Of a stretch of DNA of 64,000 nt, positions 24,700-35,944 are shown in pieces. Numbering within the stretch: position 1 is the stretch's first letter; the number at the start of each line of letters is the position of its first letter. Source of the stretch: Delphinus delphis (taxonomy: Eukaryota > Chordata > Mammalia > Artiodactyla > Delphinidae); contig NC_082683.1 of assembly GCF_949987515.2 (NCBI RefSeq), positions 123,094,582 to 123,158,581 of the forward strand. Direction: 5' to 3'. A program made the translations under genes and the position numbers. The notes below the pieces were generated by a model. It ran no database searches and was not told where the DNA came from. It saw only the letters and a program-made list of their open reading frames with translations.

Positions 24700-25800
24700 T
24701 CTTGAAAACCTTCACTCCCCAACTTTTTTTTTTTTCCATATCCACAGTTTTTTCATGACATCCTTGATAGGATCTGTTGTAAATCCTGTGAAGTCACGCA
24801 CAACATCTGGACACAGTCTTCTCCAGCAGGGATTTATTGTTTCAGGCTCCATGGCTTTCATGGCTTTTTCTATAACAACAATGGCATCTTGAACGGTGTA
24901 AACCTCCCAGAATTTCATGATGTTCTCCCTACTGGGGTTCTCTTCCATAGCATTGGCAATCATTTCCATAGAGCACTTCGATGCCTTGTGTTGCAATCAT
25001 GAGGTTCTGGGTGACCAGGGGCATTGTCCAATATCCAAAGAACTTTAAAAGGCAGTCCCTTACTGGCAAGGAACTTCATGATTTCAGGGACAAAGCATTG
25101 AAGGAACCAATCCACAAAAAGGGTCCTTATTGTCCAGGTCTTCTTCTTGTACAGCCAAGAGACTGGCAGCTGGTGTTTATATTTTCCTGTCAAGGCTGGA
25201 GGGTTAACAGCTTTATAGATAAGGGCAGTCCTGATCATAAATCCCTCTACATTTGCACAGAATAGTAGAGTTAGCCTATCCCTTTCTGCTTTAAATCCTG
25301 GTGCTTGTTTTTCTTCCTTCTAATAAATGGCCTTTGTGGAATTTTTCTTCCAGAACAGGGCACTTCCATCTGCATTAAAAACCTGTTCAGGCAGATTTCT
25401 TCTCTCCTCAGTGATTTTCTTAATGGCATCTGGGAACTCGTCTGCTGCCTCTTGGTCAGCAGAAGCTGCTTCTCCTCTTATCTTGATATTTTTTAAGCCA
25501 CGCCTCTTTCTAAAATTAGAAACCATCCTTTGCTGGTATTAAATTCTCCAGCTTTAGATCCTTCACTTTCCTTTTGCTTTAAGTTATCATATAATGACTT
25601 CACTTTTTGTCGAATCACATTAGAGTCTACAGGTATTGCCTTTCTGATAGCAATCCTGCACACACGTAAAAGCTGCACTTTCAATACTAGATTAAAAGGT
25701 GTTTTGCAAAAAGTGCAAAGTTTTCGAGCCTGCTGGAGTAGCTGCAGCAATGACGTCACGAATTTCCTTTTCTTTTTCTACAGTGGTCCTTATGCTGGAT
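24700..25800 (-). pseudogene. Tigger transposase remnant (CENP-B-like HTH plus DDE domain)
   Basis: Read on the minus strand, fragments occur in the expected order. The N-terminal DNA-binding part is at 25493-25759 (VIRQKVKSLYDNLKQKE). The core has FNADGSALFWKK at 25320-25526, which corresponds to the first catalytic aspartate region, and WILDNAPGHP at 24960-25238, which carries the second. The C-terminal part follows at 24712-24996 (FWEVYTVQDAIVVIEKAM). The fragments lie in different frames with stops between them, so there is no functional enzyme. It is related to the TIGD/CENP-B/POGK family. Confidence 0.85.
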
Positions 25801-26810
25801 TTATTATCTTGAAATGGTGGGCAACCGCAGCTGCAGACCTCATTCTATGGTACCTATCAAGCCATTTAACACTTTCTTGTAATGTCATGACGTTTCTCTG
25901 CTTCCTGGGAGAACTTCCAGCATCACTAGTGATACTTTGTATGGGTCCCGTGGTGTTATTCAAGGTCTATGGTATTGCACTAAACACGATGGAAAATACA
26001 CAAGAACCTTGAGATCACTTTTTGCTGTGACATGCAATTTCCTGGAGAGATAAACTGCTCACATCATGATTAGCTGATTAGCATCCCACAGCATGGTGGA
26101 CACTCGCTCATCACAATAGCAACAGGCGGTGGCTATGAGATTATATACGTTAGTACAGTATGTGCCATAGTTAATTTTATGCCATTATGATTTAATACTG
26201 TATCTTTACACTTGTTTAAATTTCCCTCTACTGGCACCATGTATGGTTTGTGTGCATAAGTTTTGATAAATTTTATCTTTTTTATAACATATTTGTGTAT
26301 ATTTTATGATAGTGAATGATAAAATAGATTAGTACCTACATATACTTTATGCGTTCATGATATACCTATCTTTTTTTAAATTTTTTTGATATTTCTAGGC
26401 TATGCGGTTTGTCTGCGAGTTTTTCGAATTGTTGCTGATCTCCAAAAATTTTGCCAATACACCTATTGAAAAAAAACTGCATACAAGTGGACCTGTGCAA
26501 TTCAAAACCATGTTGTTCAAGGTTCAACTGTACTAACAAGAAAACTCAGGTACAAAGATATGCACATAGCCTAAAACCAGCACATGTGATAAAAATCAAA
26601 ATTTTAATAGGGAGACCCCCCCCCCCACCAGCAACACTACGGTGAGGCTGCCTGGATCATTTTTAAATTTTGATGAGTAGGTCTCTACAGAAATGGATAC
26701 GCATGGGGCCTGAGGGTTTGAGGTTGATAACTATGAAACTTGGTACTAACAGCATGGACTTAACACCACTTGTATTTTCACTAGGATTATTAATGTTTAA
26801 AAGTGATCAG

Positions 26811-27066
26811 GGGACTTCCCGGGTGGTCCAGTTGCTACGATGCTGCGCTCCCAATGCAGGGGGCCCAGGTTTGATCCCTGGTCAGGGAACCAGATCCCAC
26901 ATGCCACAACAAAGAGTTTGCATGCTGCATCTAAAGATCCCGCAAGCCGCTACTAAAGATCCCGCGTGCAGCAACGAAGATCCCTCATGCCGCAACTAAG
27001 ACCCAGCGCAGCCTAATAAGTAAAATTAATTAATTAATTAATTAAATTTAAAAAATAAACAAAATA
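26811..27066 (+). mobile_element. CHR-family SINE, long form
   Basis: It runs 'gggacttcccgggtggtcca', B-box-like 'ggtttgatccct', then repeated 'aaagatcccgc' units and 'gacccagcgcagcctaataa'. A 13-bp direct repeat, 'aaaagtgatcagg', lies at 26799-26811 and 27066-27078. Confidence 0.92.
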
Positions 27067-27329
27067 AAAGTGATCAGGTTACAAAGCTTTATTGGTGTGC
27101 TTCTAATACTAATTTTCTTTTAAGCCCTATTATTTTTAGCTTGTGATTTTGCAGAATGCAAGGTTTTTTAGAAGTGCACATATAACGTTATATCTGAAAT
27201 ACCTGTATTATAGTAGGTAACTGCCAATTTTAAAACAAACTAACAAGACCCCCTAACTCCACCTCCACTCCCACTTTTTCCCCATTCAGTCATCCTGTAC
27301 ATATACATGGGGTCAAGAGGAAATATGGT

Positions 27330-27480
27330 CAATGGGAAGAGTGTGGTCTTCAGAATCAGACAGAACTGAATCTAATCCTTACTCTGATACTGACTTGCTA
27401 TGTTAACTCAGGTGACATTATCTCCCTGAGCCTCAGTTTCCTCACCCATAAAATAGAGACAGTAGACAAGCTTTTCTGGA
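27330..27480 (+). repeat. MIR SINE
   Basis: 'ctccctgagcctcagtttcc' and 'tcacccataaaatagagac' are MIR core text. Confidence 0.75.
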
Positions 27481-27874
27481 AACTGGCCACAGGAGAGGTA
27501 ATCTCGGTGACCAAACTCAATAGCCAATAGCCAAGTGTCCATGAAGAGGCCTTTCCTGGGAACTGCACTTTCCAGTAGGGACCAGGCATCACCTCTGCAG
27601 ATGCCCAGGGCCCTAAACCAGAACCTCCAGGAATAGGGTCAAGGCCAGAGAAGGTTCACCACAGATGACATGATTGGTTGTACACACTCCAGAGAGGGGG
27701 AGGGCTCCTTGAAGACAACCAACTTCCTTTGTTATGATTCCATGCCCAGTAAGCAACTGAGCACATGGTGCCCATAGGGTGAGAATGCCTGGGTCAGGTG
27801 GACAGAAGTCCATTCTACTTGACAACTGTAAATAGCAAATTGACACTCTGTGTTTATCCCAAATGTTAAAATTC

Positions 27875-28020
27875 ACTGTACCTCAGCTTCCTCATTTGTA
27901 ATACGGGCACAATAATAGGATTTATCTCATAGAGCTGTGGTGAGGATTATGAGATGTTCTATGGAAAGTGCTTGAAACAGTGGCTGGCTCAGAGCACCTG
28001 CTATCTAAGTGCTTGCTGTT
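27875..28020 (+). repeat. MIR SINE
   Basis: 'cctcagcttcctcatttgta', 'gagctgtggtgaggattatg' and 'gtgcttgaaacagtggctgg' are MIR 3' half text. Confidence 0.75.
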
Positions 28021-28574
28021 AGTATTGTACATCAGGCTCTGTGAGTCTGGTTAATGTGACTCTGCCTTTGAAAGCCAATGCCCTGTCAGAGTGCACAAAA
28101 GCAACTTAAGAACAAGACCCTGAACTGCGGCTAATTTACCAAGGTACATATTGCCTGGCAGGGAGCTCTCTGGGCAGCTAGAGTCCTTCTTTGGGTAATG
28201 ATATGCATGCCTGACCTTGCCATATGCCTTAATATTTGAAAGTACAAGCGAGGATTGCATGAAAAACTGGCTTAACAAGTGTCTAGCAAACAATCTTCCC
28301 TCAGACAATGGCAGCCTCGGACTCTCTTCTCAAACACCGTTAAGACTTTGAACTGTCAGCTGGAAACCCTGAATTGGGAAGGAGGCTGTACTGGTGAGCT
28401 AATGTTGACTGTAAGAAAACCTACAATAATCTGATTCTCATTGAGCTTCTAGATTGAAATAAATTCAGCAGGAGAGTGTAGTGTCACCAACTGATAATGT
28501 GATTTGGACCCAAGTAAGAGAGACCTGAAATGGAGGACAGAAGGGTCAGCGCCACCCCCATTCCACTTGTGAAA

Positions 28575-28840
28575 CTCCTCGTTTTCCTTCAAGATGCAGC
28601 CCACACATCACCTCCTCTTTGAAGCTTTCCCGAACCCCTCCGGCTGAGTTACTCCAGCCTCCCGCCACTGCGTTCTTGTGGCATCTTCTCCATTTCACAT
28701 AATCATGTTTCCGTCTGTCACCTCCATTGGAATGTAGCTCCTCCCGAGTAGTGACGTCATAGTGACCTTTATATCCCCAGCAGCCAGCACTGTGCTTGGC
28801 ACATAGTAGGTGCTCACAAAATATTTGTAGCTGAATGAAT
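28575..28840 (+). repeat. L2 LINE 3' end
   Basis: Text such as 'gaagctttcccgaacccctcc' and 'cttggcacatagtaggtgct' is typical of L2. A palindromic CRE, TGACGTCA, lies at 28752-28759. Confidence 0.75.
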
Positions 28841-29699
28841 GCAGTTGGTCCCGATTTCCCTCGTTTTCTTGCCTAAGCCTGGAGCTAAGGTGGGTGAACC
28901 TTCAGAGCCCTTCCAGAGGCAGAGAGGTGAGCCAGGCCAGGATGGGGGGAGGTGGGTGCCTCCCTTCCACAGCTACCTCAAGAATATGTGTGTAGAACCT
29001 TGCACCAGGAGGGCTGGAAGGCACCCAAAGTATCTAGAGGACGAGGAGATGGCCTTGGGCAGGATACAGTGACACGAAACTTTATTCACTCAACAAACAG
29101 GTATCAAGTTTTGTGTCAACATGTGCTAGGCCATGAGTAAGATTCAGTTCCTATTCTCATGAATCTCACAGGCTTAGGCAGACACAGACTGTGGTTATGA
29201 CAGTACCGTGGGACAGGTGCTGGGATGGGGGGAGCACAGGGCACCACGGGAAGAACATGGAGGAGAGGACCTTGAACATATGGCAGGAGAGGGTGGCAGA
29301 GCTGAGCGCTGACTGTGGGGCAAGCTGCTCGGGGAGGAGTCACCAGGTCTCTGACAGCTGGAGCGGGATGGAGGTGACGCTGCTTCCTCCCCTCTCTCAG
29401 GAGGGGCGCTATTTGGGGTGTAACTGGCAGGGGCCTCCCCAGCATCTTCCTTGAAGCATATGCCTGACTCCCAGGCACTCGGAATGTTCTTCCACAAACA
29501 GACAGGCTCTGTCCCGCCCCCGGCAATCACTAGCGACACTGCCTGACCCTATAGTGGCCACAGTCGATGGGACCCACAGGATCTGACCCTCTATTCCTCT
29601 CGCTCGACTCTGTCACCTCACCTCACCTCTCCTAGGAAGCCCAAGAGGCCCACGGTTGGTCAACATAAGCCCACGAGACATAAGCTCTACCTTGGTATG
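28841..29699. other. Intergenic sequence downstream of GPA33
   Basis: An L2- or MIR-like patch lies near 29075-29230 ('tttattcactcaacaaacagg'). No exon or RNA gene was recognised. Short antisense ORFs here are GC-rich chance frames. Confidence 0.5.
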
Positions 29700-29716
29700 A
29701 ATAAAACCCACCTTAA

Positions 29717-30019
29717 TGGACTTGAGGACACAGGGAGGGGGGAGGGTAAGCTGGGACAAAGTGAGAGAGTGGCATGGACATATATACACTACCAAACGTA
29801 AAATAGATAGCTAGTGGGAAGCAGCCGCATAGCACAGGGAGATCAGCTCGGTGATTTGTGACCGCCTGGAGATGTGGGATAGGGAGGGTGGGAGGGAGGG
29901 AGACGTAAGAGGGAAGAGATATGGGAACATATGTATATGTATAGCTGATTCACTTTGTTATAAAGCAGAAACTAACACACCATTGTAAAGCAATTATACT
30001 CCAATAAAGATGTTAAAAA
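29717..30019 (+). mobile_element. L1 3' end with perfect 17-bp target duplication
   Basis: It is the L1 3' UTR ('agagagtggcatggacatat', 'gctagtgggaagcagccgca', 'ttgttataaagcagaaact'). 'aataaaacccaccttaa' flanks it at 29700-29716 and 30020-30036. Confidence 0.93.
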
Positions 30020-30036
30020 AATAAAACCCACCTTAA

Positions 30037-31147
30037 AAAAGAAATAAGAATCTCCACTGACAATTGTATTACTACTGACGGCATTTTTTACTGAAGCAAA
30101 GAATTTAACAAAATATATAAAAAATATATTTAAAAAAATCACAGATGGACAACAGATTTACAGGATTGCTTTTATAATCATCCAGGAAAAAATGACAGTG
30201 TTTACTTACTAGTAAATTGCATTTGTGTAAGACCGGCCACTGGGTCACAAGACCCAAGCAGCCAGGACACTGCCTGAGCTCTTAGGAGCAGAAGAAATAG
30301 TCGACCAACAGGGGAGAGGCTGTGGAAGGGGCAGCAGGACAGCTCAGCCAGCAAAGCAGAGGCGGCAGCCCAGCCAAGTCAGGAACGGGCAAGGTCAGGG
30401 CAGGGGTTTGGTATCAGGAAACAGAGGTGGACACGTCAGTTACTCTGGTCTTGAGAGGAATCACTATGATCTGAGAAGCCAGGACCGGCTGCAAACTAGC
30501 TCCTCTGTGTGTGCTCACATGGGTGTGTGTTCATTTAAATTATCTCCCACTTAAATCATGAAACTAGCAAGTGGGTTTGGGTGGGAGCCATCTTTGTGTC
30601 CACAATCCCATCAGGGAGACCAGAGAGCGGAAGGCCCAACCTACCAAAGCAGCTTCCCCAATTAAGCTGGATTGAGCACCCGCTAGGAGTGCTAGGAGGG
30701 CTGCCGGCTGCGAGGACTCCAGGGAAAGCAGAGGGAGTGAGGCCCATGTCCTGCCCCCTGGAGCTCACACTGTAACACAGGGGGAGAGACATGCTCAGAC
30801 AACTGTGTCATGTGGCCCGTGATGGGCGTGGGACAAAGTAACAAGATTGTCCCCATCTGTGTGGGAGATTATGATGGGGTTATAGAATTCGCTGGGATCT
30901 GAGATGGGCCTGGAGGGACAGGTAGGATTTGATAGGCAGAGATGGGAGTTGCGTAGGCATTCCCAGCCAAACAGAGAAAGCAAAGCCCCACGAGGGAGTG
31001 TGCAGTGGGAGCTGGGGTGGCCCTCGCAGGGAGCATCTGGAATGTTCAGGAAAGTTGCGGGAGATGAGGCTGGAAAGGGAGCTTGAGGCCAACGTGGGTC
31101 CAAAGCGCCAAAGTTGCACAAATGAAGGGACTCCTTTACATACTCAT
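30037..31147. other. Sequence downstream of GPA33, possibly distal 3' UTR
   Basis: No repeat family was firmly recognised. The AT-rich part at 30060-30200 could hold the true transcript end. No other coding exon was seen. Confidence 0.35.
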
Positions 31148-31588
31148 TTATTCTTTCATTCATTCAACAAAAATGTATTGTGCACAAAACCTCTGCCAGG
31201 AGTCGTTCCCCTGGGTGCTAGGCGCACAGGTGGAGAGGGCAACTCCGGCCCTCCGGAGGCTGGTGTCACCCCCACAGAGCGGGACAGGAGCGCCATGGGG
31301 AGGGGGAGGCCGCTGCCTAGTCCAGGGTGAGGGTGGGGCCCTGAGCCGGGTGCAGCAATGGGAGGGTAGCTTCGAAGGTGAGCGCCCTTGACAAGCTCAG
31401 TCACAAGTGAGATCTCCTTGGCCAGGCCAAGCCAGGTCCTCCAGCAGCCGACATGGGGGAAGAAGCATCCCATCCATGACTGGGACCAAGGGTCAGAAAA
31501 GTGGGGCTTGGAAAGGACAGGGGAGGCATGGAGGCAGGGGGATGACCCCCTAATGCTCCCCCTGACCCCCTCCTGCAGCAGGCCCTGG
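31148..31588 (-). other. GPA33: GPA33 3' untranslated region, proximal part; end uncertain
   Basis: Sequence directly after the GPA33 stop codon. The first plus-strand TTTATT, which reads AATAAA on the minus strand, is at about 31148. It lies in an L2- or MIR-like stretch that could act as a poly(A) signal. Human GPA33 has a longer 3' UTR as I recall it, so the transcript may continue towards about 30.1 kb, where AT-rich sequence lies beside an L1 insertion. No coding potential is seen here. Confidence 0.35.
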
Positions 31589-31724
31589 TCATCGGCCAGC
31601 CTGGTCAAGGGACCCTCGGCTGGGGCCCCTCCGGTCTTCATTCCTGTAGTCAGCCTCACCCTCCTTTTCCTGTCTTCTGGAAAGCTCTGTCAGCTGCTCT
31701 GGTGGCTGGTAGCCCGCCCGATTC
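31589..31724 (-). CDS. GPA33: GPA33 exon 7: cytoplasmic tail and stop codon
   Basis: The coding part is 136 bp, from acceptor 'cactgcctgcag' to the TGA at 31589-31591. One base completes the proline of exon 6, then 44 codons follow. The recognisable core is PPEQLTELSRR, then EADYRNEDRR, ending SLDQAGR. Human GPA33 has PPEQLRELSRE and DDYRQEEQR in the same places and ends at LDQ, as I recall it, so this copy reads three codons further. The tail is charged, with no obvious catalytic or ITIM-type motif. The segment is too short to stand out as an ORF. It was found by searching downstream of exon 6 for the PPEQ motif and is confirmed by the phase match. Confidence 0.92.
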
Positions 31725-32248
31725 CTGCAGGCAGTGAAGACAGAGGGGAAGGGTTTGCCCTCACCCACTCAGACCTGAGGGAGCTGGGCTTAGTGCTCCC
31801 CACGGGACAGCCATCAGATCCCCCATCCCCACCCGTCCAGCGGCAAAGGGACACTGGGCTGAACGGCTGAGCTCAGAGCAGAAGCAGGGTGGCACGGACT
31901 TGAGCTGAGGGCATTATGGGAACAGGCTGGCTCTGCGAGGGGAGCAGGGAGCGGCCTGTTACGGAGCCTCCGCACCGCCCTACCCCTGCCCTGGGCACCC
32001 ACCGGAAGCCCCACCCTGAGATCAGAGACTGGAGAACTACGGGCCTTGGAGTCGAGTTCCGGACTGCAGCGCCACTTTAGGATTTGCGCGAATCATTTAC
32101 TCTTTTTTCAGCTATAAAACGGGGCTGATAAAAGTTATTTTTTACTGTTACCAGCTGCCCCCTGGGGTGTTATGAGTGGAAGAGCTGGGGTGCATCTTCC
32201 CAATGTGCTGAGACCCTTGCCAACGGGCTGCCCACCCCCGACACTCAC

Positions 32249-32381
32249 GGTCGCGTGACGTCCGCATCCTCAGCCTTGCCAGTCTCCCGGCAGCAGCAGC
32301 AGTAGACGATGACGCCGATGACGATGAGTGCCGCGGCCACGCCCCCCGCGATGCCCGCGTACAGGGCCACATTCATGGAGG
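32249..32381 (-). CDS. GPA33: GPA33 exon 6: transmembrane helix and juxtamembrane cysteines
   Basis: This exon is 133 bp, from acceptor 'tttctctcag' to donor 'gtgagt'. Two bases complete the proline begun in exon 5 (VRP-P-SMNVALY), then 43 codons and two leftover bases. It encodes a single hydrophobic helix of about 23 residues, LYAGIAGGVAAALIVIGVIV, followed by YCCCCR. The four consecutive cysteines just inside the membrane are the known palmitoylation cluster of GPA33. The cytoplasmic start, ETGKAEDADVTRP, is acidic but differs from the human sequence. Phase 2 out fits exon 7 exactly, giving TRP-NR. The GC content is high and several CpGs are present. Confidence 0.95.
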
Positions 32382-33106
32382 CTGAGAGAAACAGAGCCGC
32401 ACGTCCTGAACCCCAACCCCAGTCCCCAGCGCGAGCCCGCAACACGAGCCGAGGCTCCGGGTGGTGAGCACGCCGGGGATGAGGAACCACAGCAGCAGGC
32501 GTCTGGGAGGCGGGAGGTGGTCCCTCCCAGGCTCTGAGCGGCCCCAGTCATCCTCCCAGCCCGGGTGGCCGCGCTGCCTGCTTCTGGTAGCATTCCATGA
32601 AAGTCACAGCCTCGTGGGAATGTGACCAGACAAGGGGGACACTCTTCAGGATGGAAGCGTTGACAAGGACAGATGGCCAACAGATTTGGAGCCAACAGGC
32701 TCCAAAAAAGTCCTCGGGTGTCAGTCATGCCAGCTCCTACTCTAGTTCATCCCCAAGATCATCAGGGTATCCCACCCTGAAAGGATGGGGTTCTGACTCT
32801 GTGGCAGCCCAGTCTGGGCACTTCCCCCTTGCCCCCTGAGCGACCCCAAGGGCAGGCAGGACCGAGCAGGTCTCCAGAAGCCAGCCTAAGGCACTATTTC
32901 CAAAGAACCCAGGGAACTGGACTGGCCTCCAGATGAGGGGAGCCTGGGACAGGATCATCTGGCTGTCACCTCAGCCACCCTGCCAATGGGAGACCCCCAA
33001 AGAGGCTGCCCAGTTCACCTCCATGTTGGTCCCTGTCAGCTGACTCTGGACTACCAGCCTGTCAGCTCTGGCATTCGTTCTCCCTTCCCCCCCAGACTGC
33101 TCTTAC

Positions 33107-33226
33107 GAGGTCTGACAGCCACAGTGATGTTGCAGGACTCCATCCCTACATCATTGCTGGAGGTGCAGATGTAGTAGCCCGACATTTCTGTGGAGATGTT
33201 CTTCAGAGAGAAGATCTGTCCTGTGA
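33107..33226 (-). CDS. GPA33: GPA33 exon 5: second half of C2-type Ig domain
   Basis: This exon is 120 bp, from acceptor 'cccttctcag' to donor 'gtaaga'. Two bases complete the valine shared with exon 4, then 39 codons and one leftover base. The sequence SLKNISTEMSGYYICTSS holds the F-strand cysteine of the second Ig domain and the sequon NIS. SCNITVAVRP holds a further cysteine and the sequon NIT. At the exon 4/5 junction the protein reads PVAPVTGQIFSLK, apparently one residue shorter than the human PLAQPASGQPVSLK. A 725-bp intron separates it from exon 6. The upstream intron, 33227-47777, is 14.5 kb and holds most of the recent L1 insertions in the gene. Confidence 0.95.
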
Positions 33227-33419
33227 CTGAGAAGGGAGAAGAGTCAGGCTGAGGAGACGGGCCACCAGAGTAGAGCGAAACGGCTAGGGAAATCCTAGGC
33301 AGATACAAGCACCGCCACTGAACGTGTCCAAGCCTCATCTGTAATATGGAGAAAATATCTACCTCTAGGGCTGCAGGAAGATTAAACCAGGCAGGCTGCA
33401 CAATTCTAAAGTGCTTAGA

Positions 33420-33630
33420 ATTCAGGCAGGCACCCTGGGTTTGAAGCCTGGTTCTGCCACTTATTGACTTTGGGCAAGGAACTTAGCTTCATTGAACCTG
33501 TTTCTTTATGTATAAATAAAATAATAATAGTGCCTGCCTCACAGAGTAATTGTGAACATAAAATGAAGTACTAACAAATACAAACCCACAACCAAATGGC
33601 TGATGTATAGTAAGTCTTCAGGAAACGTAA
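33420..33630 (+). repeat. MIR SINE in GPA33 intron 4
   Basis: 'gcctggttctgccacttattg', 'gggcaaggaacttagcttca' and 'aataatagtgcctgcctcaca' are MIR text. Confidence 0.8.
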
Positions 33631-33787
33631 TATACATTATACATTGCGTGGAATTGCTTTCTAATTAGACCATATAATTATAACCACTTTCATAATCTTC
33701 AGAAACAGAATTCCTTAGCTTGGACTCATGTGAAGGAAGACTTTAGAACTTCAAGAACTCTGACCTCTGGATTTCTCTGCCATGAGT

Positions 33788-33846
33788 GGTGTGTGTGAGT
33801 GTATGTGGTATTTGTATGGGTGTGTGTGTGGGGGGGGGGGGTGTGG
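33788..33846 (+). repeat. GT-rich and G-run microsatellite
   Basis: Alternating GT repeats lead into a run of about twelve G (33830-33841). A comparable G run lies at about 35500-35511. Both are length-unstable. Confidence 0.85.
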
Positions 33847-34489
33847 GTGGTGAGGCAGGGAGGAGGCAGCCTGCCGGTCTAGACTCTTCCTCTTCCTCTT
33901 CCACCACTTAATCAAGCCATTTAACTTCTGTGAGTCATAGCTGCCTCATCTGGAAGTGGGAGGGAAAGCACCTGATTCTCCTGAATTCAGGGCAATGGTC
34001 CAGACGCCCTCATGCGAAACCTTCCTGCTAAATCTATGATCCCATGGATTTCTCCACCTTGAAATGGAGAGCTTTATGCTTAGACAAATTTTTATGTCCT
34101 GTCCTCAAAGATGCTCTGTCATAACTGCTGTTTGGAGAGAAGAGTTAGAGACCTTTGTCCTCTAATTTGCTGCAGAGCCTGCCTACCCCACTATCAACAG
34201 GTGGTTACACTTCATCCAGAGGAGATGTTCTAAACTGAAAATAGGATCCAGCCACTGCCCTGTTCAGACATTTCAGAGGCAGCCCATCGTCTTCAATAAC
34301 AAGTCCAGGCTTCTTAATATGGATGTGACATTACAGATCTGGCCCTGGAAATCACTCCAGCTTAACCTCTTGCCAGTTCGCCTGGTGTCCAATCCTTTCC
34401 CTGCCCAATTCCACTCTGTTGCAAGATTGTATCTCGGTGTGGATTTTTCTTGTCTGGATGTGCTTCCTCAAATACAATGTCCTCTGATT

Positions 34490-34615
34490 CTTCCAACAAT
34501 CTTGTATGGTAGATGGAACAAATATTTCTATCTCCAATATCATAGTGGTAACTGGAGGCTTAGAAAAGTCAAGTGACTTGCCCAAGGTCACAAAATTAAG
34601 AAATGACAAAACAGT
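34490..34615 (-). repeat. MIR SINE, minus strand
   Basis: 'aagtgacttgcccaaggtca' and 'aatatttctatctccaatat' are MIR reverse complement text. Confidence 0.6.
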
Positions 34616-35944
34616 AACAAAAATTCCATTTTAGGTCTAGAACTCCCTGGAGAAGTTGACAATTTACTTTAAAAAAATTATAGAAGAGAGAACAGAGAGG
34701 GTGATAAGGAGAAGAGCATTCCAGGACCTTCCAGATCATAGATGAGTAAGTGCCCTGTTGTGGTCGCCAAAAGCACACCACAGAAGAGGACGTGGATCCA
34801 GGTGTCCTGCAGCACCACCTGCAGGAACAGGCTGTGTGATTTTAAAGGCTAGCATCGTACAGAAACACATCATTTATTTTCAAGATGAGGGTTCCCTAAC
34901 CAAGAAACTTTGTGAACAAAATTCCATATTTGATGGGGTGACAAACAAACCTATCTTACACTGCTGAGCCTGTGGAACTGCCAAGTACAGACTCACATTT
35001 TATGGGAATTGGTCTGAGAAGGCACACCCAAAGGTGTGCTTATCCACATATCCACATCTATAGTATGAACGAAATTGGGCTTCTGGTTGGAGACAAGATG
35101 GCAGAGTAGACGGATTTGAGCTCAACTTCTCTCACAAAAACACCAAAATCACAACTAATTTCTGAATAACCATCAACAAAAAAGACTGGAACTTACCAAA
35201 AAAGATATTCTACAACCAGAGACAAAGAAGAAGCCACAACAAGATGAGATTCTCCCACAGGAGTGAGTTCTGAGCCCCACATCATGCTTCCCAGCCTGGG
35301 GGTCTGGCATCAGGAGGAGGAGGCCCCAGAGCACTTGGCTTTGAAGGCCAGTGGGGTTTGATTGCAGGAACTCCATAGGACTGGGGGAGATAGAAATGCC
35401 ACTCTTGGAGGGTGTGCACAGGTCTCGTGTGAACTGGGACCCAGGGAAAAAGCAGTGATTTCATAGAAGCCTGGACCAGACATACCTGCTGGTCTTGATG
35501 GGGGGGGGGGGCGTCTCCTGGGAAGGTGGGGGTGGAACTGGCTCACTGTGGGGACAAGCACTGGTGGCAGAGGTACTGGGGAGTGCTCATTGGTATGAGC
35601 TCTCCTGGAGGTCGCCATTTTGCCACCTAGACCCAGCCCCACCCAACAGCATGTAGGCTCCAGTGCTGGGACACCTCAGACCAAACAACCAACAGGGCAG
35701 GAACACAGCTCCACCCATCAGCACACAGGCTTCCTAAAAATCTTCCTGAGCCCACAGCAACCTCTAAACACACCCCTTGACACAGCCTTGCTCACCAGAG
35801 GGACAAGACACAGTTCCACTCACCAGTGGGCAGGAACCAGTCCCTCCCACAAGGAAGCCTGAACAAACCTCTAGAACATCCTCACCCACCAGTGGGCAGA
35901 CACTGGAAGCAGAAAGAACTACAACCACGCAGCCTAGGGAATGG

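Larger units (their letters stand above)
23194..26530 (-). mobile_element. Tigger-type (pogo/Tc1-mariner) DNA transposon
   Basis: Terminal inverted repeats begin 'cagttgacccttgaa' at 23194 and end 'ttcaaggttcaactg' at 26530. Both ends are flanked by TA (23192-23193 and 26531-26532), the standard target duplication of this superfamily. The termini match Tigger2/MER2 as I recall them. A remnant transposase is encoded on the minus strand, and a younger L1 tail is inserted near 23707-23935. Such elements were active in early placental mammals and are now extinct. Confidence 0.88.

Noticed and set aside
29195..29539. Minus-strand frames downstream of GPA33 that might be an extra exon
   Set aside because: Rich in Pro, Ser and Arg as expected from GC-rich non-coding DNA. 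GPA33 already ends at 31589.
31156..31659. Minus-strand frame of 167 codons overlapping GPA33 exon 7
   Set aside because: It uses a different frame from the GPA33 tail, which is fixed by phase and homology. GC-rich 3' UTR explains its length.
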